Part shown: in pieces, positions 1 to 6,008 of the stretch
Position numbering within the stretch: the first letter of the stretch is position 1
Layout of the letters: each line of letters begins with the position of its first letter
Source of the DNA: XN24 sp035514535
Lineage (GTDB): Bacteria; Pseudomonadota; Gammaproteobacteria; Steroidobacterales; XN24
Assembly (NCBI GenBank): GCA_035514535.1
Contig: DATKAZ010000071.1
Coordinates: 1 to 14,683 of the forward strand
Reading direction: 5' to 3'
DNA: 14,683 nucleotides
Translations under genes and position numbers: made by a program
Notes under the pieces: model-generated
Seen by the model: the letters and a program-made list of their open reading frames with translations, nothing else
Told to the model about the DNA's origin: nothing
Database searches by the model: none

Positions 1-145
<145 letters not shown>

Positions 146-164
146 CAGCCGGGCAGCTTCCTGC

Positions 165-240
165 AGCGCTTTAGTTCGGTCGCTTGGCGACTACGCCCGC
201 TGTGCGGGCTGCGCCTTCGCTGCGCTCGGTCGGCGCTCAA
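165..240. repeat. GC-rich inverted-repeat region beside the groEL break
   Basis: Just outside the point where GroEL homology ends there is a perfect hairpin GCCCGC-TGT-GCGGGC at 195-209. A second, looser pairing GCGCC (211-215) with GGCGC (232-236) follows it. The stretch has no convincing coding content. It resembles a folded recombination site or REP-like repeat, but I cannot find the paired RYYYAAC/GTTRRRY core sites that would make it an integron attC. The function is unknown. Confidence 0.35.
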
Positions 241-273
241 TGATCACTGACATTCCCACAGTTGCGTCAGCGA

Positions 274-513
274 TAGCATATTTACCGAAGTCAGCGACGG
301 CCGGCTCGAGTTCATTCCCGCCAGGTTGGCCGCGCGGCGGTCGCCGAGATGCAAAACGGGGAAATCAAGGCGGCAGTGCCCGGCAGTGGAGGCCTCAACT
401 AGCAATTCGTCCGCACGGAGCCCAAGATCGAGCGGCCAGGCCGCGACACGGTTCTCGAATTCACCCGCGAGCTGATTCGCAGCGAGAAGGGCCGACACAA
501 GCCGTCTAACTAG
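274..513 (+). pseudogene. Decayed open reading frame of unknown origin
   Basis: After an in-frame stop at 274-276 the frame is open to TAG at 400-402, and then open again to TAG at 511-513. The two halves read plausibly as one protein interrupted by an amber codon: AAVAEMQNGEIKAAVPGSGG before the stop and FVRTEPKIERPGRDTVLEF, then TRELIRSEKGRHKPSN, after it. The next frame over reads FTEVSDGRLEFIPARLAA just upstream, so a frameshift near 335 may also have occurred. I do not recognise the family. The charged, helix-like C-terminal half looks like real protein. It could be a gene remnant or chance, and no ribosome binding site or intact start is visible. Confidence 0.3.
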
Positions 514-525
514 GGCGGCGGATAG

Positions 526-539
526 GGAGGTGCATCATT
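526..539 (+). promoter_or_regulatory. Ribosome binding site and ATT start of the DUF418 gene
   Basis: GGGAGG (525-530) is a near-perfect anti-16S match. It is followed six bases later by ATT at 537, with an ATC codon at 534. No ATG, GTG or TTG lies in this frame between the upstream stop (507-509) and GTG 672. The conserved N-terminal DUF418 residues begin at about 600. ATT is therefore the best start, unless a base change or sequencing error has replaced an ATG. Confidence 0.5.
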
Positions 540-2120
540 TCAGCGCGGATATCTGCACCCTGCCTTGAAAACGATGCCGTTCTTGCGCCGGTCTCGCCGC
601 AGGAGCGCATCCATACGCTCGACATCCTGCGTGGCGTTGCGCTGTTCTGCATCCTGATCGTCAACTGGTCGGTGAACACGCTCTGGGATGCCGATGCTTA
701 TGGAGGCTGGAGCGGCGTGGCGGACCAGGTCGCCTACTGGACGGTCCACGTCTTCCTGGACAACAAATCCTGGCCGATGTTCGCCTTCCTCTTTGGGCTG
801 GGATTTGCCATGCAGATGCAGCGCGCCGAGGAGCGTGGCGCTCCCTTCCTGCGTACCTACACGCGCCGTCTTGCTGTGCTTTTTCTCATCGGGGTCGCCC
901 ACGACATTTTGACGGAACGCGACATCCTCTGGGGCTTTGCCATCTTTGGCTTCCTCCTGCTCCCTCTGCGCAAGTTGAACCCTAACCTGCTGGTCGTGCT
1001 GACACTTATCTGGCTTCTCGTCCCCTTCACCCGGGGCGCAGTCTTTGCTCACGATCACCGCCTCCGATTGGCCGACTTGAACAGCACCCGCACTGAGATC
1101 ACAGTGGACATCAGGGTTCTCGACACTTACGTCGGCGTTTACGAACTCGCAACGGAACCCTACACGTTCTTTGTTACCACGGAGGGAAATGCCCTCTATG
1201 GGCAAAGTCCCGGCTACCCTGGTGATGCCGACATTCCCCTCCGGCTGTTTGCCGAATCGGCAACAGAGTTTTTCTCGCGGTCGTCGGACCTCCAAGTATC
1301 GTTTGTGAAGGACTCGACCGAAACAGTGACCGGACTCGTCCTGCATGAGAGCGGACGGGATGCACCCGCTCGGATGATCCAGCGGGGCCCGCTAGCGATT
1401 GACGATAACGCCCTGCGGCGGGTCGCCACCCAGGGTCCCAAGGCTGAGACCTACGCATTGGGCAGCTTTGGACAGATCGCGAGCCTGCGGGCCCGGGTGT
1501 TTCGAGAAAAGATCGCGTCCTACGCCACCAGCTACATCAGGTGGTTCAGCGACACATTCGCACTTTTCTTGCTTGGGCTGTACGCCGGCCGCAGGCGGAT
1601 CTTCCACGGCGTTGCCACCCATCGTCAGTTCATTCGCAGGGTGATGTGGTGGGGTCTCACGCTCGGACTGACAGGCGCTGCGTTCGCTACTATCATGCGC
1701 GGCGGCTCCCCTTTCCGCGGTGAATCCGTCCCATTCATCATCGGAGCACTGGCGAACCTGGCCGAGACACTCGGCTCGCCGGCCCTGGGTCTGGGCTACG
1801 TGGCCGCCCTGACGCTCCTGCTTGAGCGGGACGCGTGGAAAAGGCGCCTCGGCCCGCTGGGTGCGGTCGGCCGCATGGCGCTCACGAACTACCTGCTGCA
1901 GTCCGTCGCATTCGTTTTGCTGTTCTTCGGTTATGGCCTGGGACTGTTCGGGAAAGTGGGCGCGTTCGGCGGATTCATGCTGACCCTTCCTGTGTTCGCG
2001 TTCCAAATCGTTGCCAGCCGGTGGTGGCTGCGGCACTTCCGCTTTGGGCCAGTGGAGTGGCTCTGGCGCTCTGCTACCTATGGGAAGTGGCAGTCGATGC
2101 GGCTGGTGCGAAATAGCTAG
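537..2120 (+). CDS. DUF418-family membrane protein with inserted DUF3471-like domain
   Basis: This is a multi-pass inner-membrane protein of the DUF418/YeiB type, a family of unknown biochemical function often suggested to act in transport. Coding similarity begins before the first ATG/GTG: ERIHTLDILRGVALFCILIV is the conserved first segment. The only usable start preceded by a ribosome binding site is ATT at 537, six bases after GGAGG (526-530), giving 527 residues. Starting at GTG 672 would delete the first membrane helix. Further helices include MFAFLFGLGFAMQ, VLFLIGVAHDIL and LLVVLTLIWLLVPF. Residues ~180-280 form a soluble insert (DTYVGVYELA, VTGLVLHESGRDAPARMI) resembling the DUF3471 domain found after beta-lactamase-type hydrolases. 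The C-terminal half has the DUF418 signature VGRMALTNYLLQS and FGPVEWLWRSATYGKWQ. The gene ends at TAG 2118-2120 and has no co-transcribed partner. Confidence 0.85.
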   Translation: MSARISAPCLENDAVLAPVSPQERIHTLDILRGVALFCILIVNWSVNTLWDADAYGGWSGVADQVAYWTVHVFLDNKSWPMFAFLFGLGFAMQMQRAEERGAPFLRTYTRRLAVLFLIGVAHDILTERDILWGFAIFGFLLLPLRKLNPNLLVVLTLIWLLVPFTRGAVFAHDHRLRLADLNSTRTEITVDIRVLDTYVGVYELATEPYTFFVTTEGNALYGQSPGYPGDADIPLRLFAESATEFFSRSSDLQVSFVKDSTETVTGLVLHESGRDAPARMIQRGPLAIDDNALRRVATQGPKAETYALGSFGQIASLRARVFREKIASYATSYIRWFSDTFALFLLGLYAGRRRIFHGVATHRQFIRRVMWWGLTLGLTGAAFATIMRGGSPFRGESVPFIIGALANLAETLGSPALGLGYVAALTLLLERDAWKRRLGPLGAVGRMALTNYLLQSVAFVLLFFGYGLGLFGKVGAFGGFMLTLPVFAFQIVASRWWLRHFRFGPVEWLWRSATYGKWQSMRLVRNS

Positions 2121-2190
2121 CCCAAATCCAGCCAGAGGGAGGTAACTATGTTCAGCCGAAGACGAGTCATGCTGGTTGTGCGTAATTGTC

Positions 2191-2377
2191 CCTGACACCT
2201 TTGGACGGGATTAGGCAGCCGCGTCCCGCATCCGGTGGACGCGCGACTCTCACGATTCTGAGGCCCTGAAGCGGCACCCGCTATCGAATCCTTGCTCGGG
2301 ACGCCTGGGCCCGGCCCACGGGCCGGCGTCCGCACGGGCAAGTTTCTGATAGTGTGACAAGGCGCGAACCTGACACC
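2191..2377. repeat. Intergenic hairpin flanked by two CCTGACACC copies
   Basis: The 335-base space between the DUF418 gene and the permease remnant has no credible gene. CCTGACACC occurs at 2191-2199 (in the context TTGTCCCTGACACCTTTGG) and again at 2369-2377. Between them lies a strong nested hairpin: outer arms GGACGC (2299-2304) and GCGTCC (2326-2331), inner arms CCGGCCC and GGGCCGG around 2311-2326. Boxes like TGTCCCTGACACC are, from memory, common next to REP-associated (Y1) transposases, so this may be a small non-autonomous element. The hairpin might also serve as a terminator for the DUF418 gene, but no T-run follows it. Confidence 0.4.
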
Positions 2378-2455
2378 CTAGGGCCAGGAGCACGCCGGGG
2401 CGGCAACGGCTCGGGCCGGCCCCCTGAGGACACAAGTCACAGGATCGGATTTCCC

Positions 2456-2681
2456 ATGCTCCGCCTGAACCTCCGTTCCGCGTTCCGTCGGCCGGCAGCC
2501 GGGGATCTCCGCGGTGATCGTCGTGACGCTGGCGCTCGGCATCGGCGCGAACACCGCGATCGATGCCCCCATGGTGGCCGCGGTGTCCGCGATCCTCATC
2601 CTCGTCTCGCTCCTCGCCAGTTATCTTTCCGCGCGGCAGGCCACCAGGGTGGATCCTTTGATCGCGCTCAAGACCGACTGA
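2456..2681 (+). pseudogene. FtsX/MacB-like ABC permease remnant, middle deleted
   Basis: ATG 2456 begins MLRLNLRSAFR, the typical N-terminus of the ~800-residue ADOP/MacB-type permeases that are abundant in Acidobacteria and some Proteobacteria. A one-base frame change near 2490 moves the similarity into another frame: QPGISAVIVVTLALGIGANT, the hallmark first membrane helix. After AI the text jumps directly to MVAAVSAILILVSLLASYLS, then ARQATRVDPLIALKTD and TGA at 2679-2681, which is the usual C-terminal end of these proteins. About 700 or more residues, including the periplasmic domain and two of the four membrane helices, are missing. It is a relic that cannot make a working transporter. 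No ATP-binding partner gene is nearby. Confidence 0.8.
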
Positions 2682-2721
2682 TGGTGGCGCGGTGGCGAGG
2701 GGCGAGCGCACATCGGACGCC

Positions 2722-3627
2722 ATGGGCATGACCCGCCCGGGCGGTCAGCCGTGGCGGAAGATCATCTTTGCCCGCCGGAAGTATGGGTGCGAGCTGCTGG
2801 CCGACACCGGGTGGATTCACGAGTACCAGACGTTCATCCGGAGCGACGAGCCGCATCGGCTCGACTTCCACGAGATCCTGCTGGTCACGCGCGGGAGCGG
2901 ACGCGTTTGGCTGGACGATCGGCAGGAGCCGGTACGTCCCGGCCGCGTGTTCTTCACCGCGCCGGGGCAGGTGCGCCGCTGGCAGGTCAGGACCCTGGAC
3001 GGCGTGTGCCTGTTTTTTGCGGCGGACTTCCTCGCCGACTTCTTCCAGGACGCGCTGTTCCTGCACACGCGGCGCATGTGGGCCCCCGATCGCGGGTCGC
3101 CCGCGCTCACCCTCGGCAGGGACGACCAGCGCTGGCTGCGCGCGCGCCTGGGTGACATGCGGCGCGAGCTCGGCGGGATCGACGAGGCCACCCCACACGT
3201 GCTGCGGGCGGCACTGTACGAGGTGCTGGTGCGTCTCGACCGGCTGTACGCCGCCCGCGTGCGGCCCGCATCGGCGACGGTGTCGGTCAGACACGCGGTC
3301 CGCTTCCGGCAGCTCCTCGACGCGCACCTGGGTGCACGGCGGCGGGTAGGCGACTACGCCGCGCTGCTCGGCCTGACCCCGGGACACCTCAACGATCTGG
3401 CCCGGCGCCATCTCGGACGATCGGCGGGCACCGTGATTCGCGAGCGGCTCGCCGCCGAGGCCCGGCGGCGACTGCTCCATACCGACGATCCGGCGGCGCG
3501 GATCGCCGGGCAGCTGGGCTTCGATGACCCGGCGTACTTCAGCCGGTTCTTCCGCCGCGAAACCGGCGTCTCGCCCACCCGCTTCCGCGAGACGATCCGC
3601 GAAAAACACCAGCCTCGCCGCGATTGA
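2722..3627 (+). CDS. AraC-family transcriptional regulator
   Basis: A 301-residue one-component regulator. The N-terminal half is a cupin-type ligand-binding domain: HRLDFHEILLVTRGSGRVWL with RPGRVFFTAPGQVRRW, the layout of AraC-type sugar-sensing barrels. The C-terminal ~105 residues carry the paired helix-turn-helix motifs, first VGDYAALLGLTPGHLNDLAR and then ARIAGQLGFDDPAYFSRFFR, followed by RETGVSPTRFRE. ATG 2722 (or 2728) is preferred over GTG 2692 because AraC proteins of this type start shortly before the barrel. No strong ribosome binding site marks either start. It lies 41 bases upstream of the secreted lectin-like gene on the same strand and probably controls it, sensing a small molecule that I cannot identify. 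Base composition is visibly richer in G+C than the DUF418 gene before it. Confidence 0.9.
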   Translation: MGMTRPGGQPWRKIIFARRKYGCELLADTGWIHEYQTFIRSDEPHRLDFHEILLVTRGSGRVWLDDRQEPVRPGRVFFTAPGQVRRWQVRTLDGVCLFFAADFLADFFQDALFLHTRRMWAPDRGSPALTLGRDDQRWLRARLGDMRRELGGIDEATPHVLRAALYEVLVRLDRLYAARVRPASATVSVRHAVRFRQLLDAHLGARRRVGDYAALLGLTPGHLNDLARRHLGRSAGTVIRERLAAEARRRLLHTDDPAARIAGQLGFDDPAYFSRFFRRETGVSPTRFRETIREKHQPRRD

Positions 3628-3667
3628 GCCATGGCGCCGTGACGCGCAGCCCCGGTAGACTGCGGGC

Positions 3668-4858
3668 ATGCAGGGCACGACAGGCGCATGGCTCGCGGCC
3701 GCAGCGCTCGCGGCGGTGGCCGCGGCGACCGGACCCGCGTACTCGCAGTCGAACGAGCGCCGGCTGGCGATGACCGACGACGGTTGGACACTATCGGGCG
3801 ATGTGAAAGTGGAGCGCCAGCTCGGACATGACGCGCTCGGCTTCGGCACGGGCGCGGCGTATCACCCCGGGCAGCGCTTCCGCGACGGCACGATCGCGTT
3901 CGACGTCGCCGCCTCGCCGCGCCGCACGTTCGTCGGCGTGCGGTTCCGCGCGCAGTCGCCGGATGTCTGGGAGGAGATCTATATCAGGCCGCACAAGCTG
4001 GGTCTGCCCGATGCGCTGCAGTACGCGCCGGCGTTCGCGGGCGGCCGCAGCGCGTGGCAGCTCTATCACGGGCCGGGTGAAACGGCCACCGCCACGATGC
4101 CGCTCGGCGCGTGGGTGCGGGTCCGGTTGGTCGTCAGGGGTTCTCAGGCAGCCCTGTTCCTCGGAGATGACCCGACCCCGGCGCTCATCGTCCCTCGGCT
4201 GGCGCACCCGCCGGCCGAGGGATTCATCGGCTTCGCGGCGCTCGACGCCAGCGCCGAGCGGGGCACCGACCGGCCCTCCGCCATTTCGAACATCGTCGTC
4301 CAGCCCGGCGTGGCCGACTTCGCGTTTCCGGAAGCGGAGCCTCCCTCGATCGCGCCGGGCGTAATTACCGCGTGGGAGGTGTCGGGAGCCTTCGCGCCCA
4401 GCTCGACCGGCCCTCCAGCGGATCTTCCGTCGGACGTTCTCGAGGGTCCCTGGCGTCACGCGTCCGCCGAGCCGTCGGGACTCGTCCCGCTGGATCGCGT
4501 CGTCGACCTGCCGGCGCAGCCCGGCCGGCTGGCGGCGCTCGCCCGGGTGACGATTCGCGCCGAGCGGCCCGTCACCGTGCCCTTCACGGTCGGGTACAGC
4601 GACGATGCGAGCGTGTTCCTGAACCGTGATCTGCTCTTCTCGGGAGTCAACGGCTACAGCTTCAATTTCCCGCGGCGCGACGGGCTCATCACAATCGATC
4701 AGGCAACCGTCTACCTGCCGCTGCGCGCGGGCGAGAACGAGCTGCTGCTGGCCGTGAGCGACGTGTTCGGCGGCTGGGGCCTGATGGGACGGCTCGAGCC
4801 ACGTGCCGGCGTCATCCTCGCCGGTCCACCCCCGGATGGCGGCGCGGCACGGCGCTGA
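3668..4858 (+). CDS. Secreted two-domain beta-sandwich (lectin-like) protein
   Basis: 396 residues with a Sec signal peptide (AAAALAAVAAATGPAYSQS, likely cleavage after AYS near residue 26). Residues ~35-215 look like a concanavalin/LamG or 3-keto-disaccharide-hydrolase-type (DUF1080) jelly roll: FRDGTIAFDVAASPRRTFVG, WVRVRLVVRGSQAALFLGD and EGFIGFAALDAS are the strand patterns of that fold. Residues ~235-390 form a second beta-sandwich (VGYSDDASVFLNRDLLFSG and VYLPLRAGENELLLAVSD) resembling the galactose-binding-like modules of glycan-active enzymes. No obvious catalytic site is visible, so binding rather than hydrolysis is the safer inference. It sits directly behind the AraC regulator. The start is ATG 3668 with a weak ribosome binding site. 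Nothing indicates truncation. Confidence 0.75.
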   Translation: MQGTTGAWLAAAALAAVAAATGPAYSQSNERRLAMTDDGWTLSGDVKVERQLGHDALGFGTGAAYHPGQRFRDGTIAFDVAASPRRTFVGVRFRAQSPDVWEEIYIRPHKLGLPDALQYAPAFAGGRSAWQLYHGPGETATATMPLGAWVRVRLVVRGSQAALFLGDDPTPALIVPRLAHPPAEGFIGFAALDASAERGTDRPSAISNIVVQPGVADFAFPEAEPPSIAPGVITAWEVSGAFAPSSTGPPADLPSDVLEGPWRHASAEPSGLVPLDRVVDLPAQPGRLAALARVTIRAERPVTVPFTVGYSDDASVFLNRDLLFSGVNGYSFNFPRRDGLITIDQATVYLPLRAGENELLLAVSDVFGGWGLMGRLEPRAGVILAGPPPDGGAARR

Positions 4859-5114
4859 AAGCTGGATGACGCGACCCTTTCAAGGATAGGAAGTCCAATC
4901 ACCCTTCAGCGCCAAGCATACGCCTGCTCGGCAGCATCCGCAGCGCGTGCAGCCACGACGCCGCTCCTCCCACCGGTGGCTCTCACCGGGCCCAAGCCGG
5001 CGTCAGTACGCTCCACTGAAGGTCGCGGTGCGAATTGACGCCATTGCTGCCGCCTCGCGCCCAGCCGTCACCGCTGGCGCCGCGCTCGGGTCGGCGCTTT
5101 GCGCGACAGCTCGA

Positions 5115-5612
5115 TCAGCCCATATCCTGCCGCTGGTTCTCGTAGTCGGGCATGAGTTGCGGCGCAGGGTCGAGCACAAGGACATCGCTCTCGGCCATTT
5201 GCATCCGCCGCCACGCGGCGACTTCAGGCGGATCGCGGATCGGCGCGGCGCGCGGCGGTTCACTGGGCTCGCCGAGGTGGTCGAGGATGCTCACGATCAC
5301 CGCACGCTCGAGGATGAAGGCGATAAGCCGCATGCGACTGCCACAGCGCGGGCAGTGCAACGGGTTTATTTCCGCGACGGCGATAGGCGGCCAGTACCCG
5401 CGTGCGCACCCGCGCCTGCACCGCCGCCAGAAAGATCCGCAGCACTCGGGTAGCCAACGTCGCATCTTCGCGCAACGCCGGCCGCAGCCGCTTCGGCAGC
5501 GACAACACCCACTGCCGCATCGGTATCCGCGGAATGACCTCGTCGACCAGATGCGCCGCCGTCGCCACCATGCGCCTGGTGGTGCAGGACGGGCATACAC
5601 CGCAATCGCCGC
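5115..5612 (-). pseudogene. IS91-family transposase remnant, catalytic middle deleted
   Basis: Read leftwards from about 5612, the first part encodes GVCPSCTTRRMVATAAHLVD and IPMRQWVLSLPKRLRPAL, the N-terminal zinc-binding region of IS91-type (HUH, Y2) rolling-circle transposases. Around 5375-5400 the similarity changes frame and jumps to AEINPLHCPRCGSRMRLIAF and ILDHLGEP, the family's C-terminal zinc motif, ending QRQDMG and a stop at 5115-5117. The central ~200 residues, including the histidine-hydrophobe-histidine motif and the two catalytic tyrosines, are missing, so the protein is inactive. IS91 elements move adjacent DNA by one-ended transposition, which fits the patchwork around it. 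Bases 4859-5114 downstream show no gene and may include the old element end. Confidence 0.8.
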
Positions 5613-5650
5613 ACGGTGCCACTCCGGCTGCGCACAAAAGCTGCGCACAA

Positions 5651-5678
5651 AAAAGCCCCGCATCGCTGCGGGGCTTTT
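5651..5678. terminator. Bidirectional rho-independent terminator
   Basis: Perfect 11-bp arms AAAAGCCCCGC (5651-5661) and GCGGGGCTTTT (5668-5678) enclose a six-base loop. The T-run on the plus side and the longer A-run on the left (T-run for minus-strand transcription) let it stop RNA polymerase in both directions. It lies upstream of the IS91 remnant and before the amine-oxidase remnant, so it would insulate the 5992-9918 gene from transcription entering from the left. Confidence 0.8.
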
Positions 5679-5710
5679 CGTACGTCTTGGCAACACCATC
5701 CCCACCCCAG

Positions 5711-5731
5711 CCCTCCCCTTGAAGGGGAGGG
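5711..5731. repeat. Palindromic CCCTCCCCTT intergenic repeat
   Basis: Ten-base arms CCCTCCCCTT (5711-5720) and AAGGGGAGGG (5722-5731) flank a single G. The surrounding pattern CCCCACCCCAGCCC...GGAGGGAGGAAGG is that of a widely dispersed proteobacterial intergenic repeat, as I remember it. It ends about 25 bases before the amine-oxidase similarity begins, so the break in that gene coincides with this repeat. With one unpaired base it cannot fold at full length, but the inner bases can open as a loop. Confidence 0.6.
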
Positions 5732-5756
5732 AGGAAGGCGGGGCCGCGGCGAGGAG

Positions 5757-6008
5757 AACGTTTTTCCCGGCATACGGAAGAACTTTGAGGGGGGCGTCTC
5801 CAAGTGTTGGGATGAAGACACGTGGGCGCGCGGTGCCTCCTCCTGGTATAAGCCAGGCCAAATGAGCGAACTCTGGCCCCATGTTGCTCGGCCCGAAGGA
5901 CGCGTCCACTTTGCCGGCGATCATACCTCCCCCTGGATCCGCTGGATGCAAGGTACCCTGCACTCGGGCAATCGAGTGGCAAGGGAGATCAATGAACGAG
6001 CGGATTAG
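5757..6008 (+). pseudogene. Flavin monoamine oxidase, C-terminal fragment only
   Basis: The frame ending at TAG 6006-6008 encodes FPGIRKNFEGGVSKCWDEDT, WARGASSWYKPGQMSELWPH and RPEGRVHFAGDHTSPW, then WMQGTLHSGNRVAREINE. This is the characteristic C-terminal FAD-binding end of flavin-containing amine oxidases, where HFAG-[DE]-HTS and WMQGALESG contact the flavin. Only ~83 residues of a ~450-500-residue enzyme remain. The N-terminal dinucleotide-binding GxGxxG region and substrate domain are absent, and similarity starts just after the CCCTCCCCTT repeat. There is no start codon or ribosome binding site for this piece. Its last 17 bases overlap the start of the following gene, the spacing of translationally coupled operon genes, so the intact ancestor was probably its operon partner. 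Confidence 0.85.

Noticed and set aside
504..510. GTCTAAC as an integron attC core site
   Set aside because: It fits RYYYAAC, but no partner GTTRRRY and no stem of the right spacing are found, and no integrase gene is visible.
540..1346. Minus-strand frame of 268 codons under the DUF418 gene
   Set aside because: Its translation is low-complexity and charged with no family pattern, while the plus strand has conserved membrane segments throughout.
2354..2731. Plus-strand open frame of 125 codons across the permease remnant
   Set aside because: It joins intergenic sequence with out-of-frame permease text. The real similarity is in the other two frames.
4947..5453. Plus-strand open frame of 168 codons
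   Set aside because: It runs antisense to the IS91 remnant and through the intergenic gap. It has no ribosome binding site and no family resemblance.
5881..5991. Earlier start for the fusion protein at 5881
   Set aside because: The added residues are an out-of-frame reading of the amine-oxidase fragment and would bury the signal peptide. ATG 5992 has a good ribosome binding site and leads straight into that signal.
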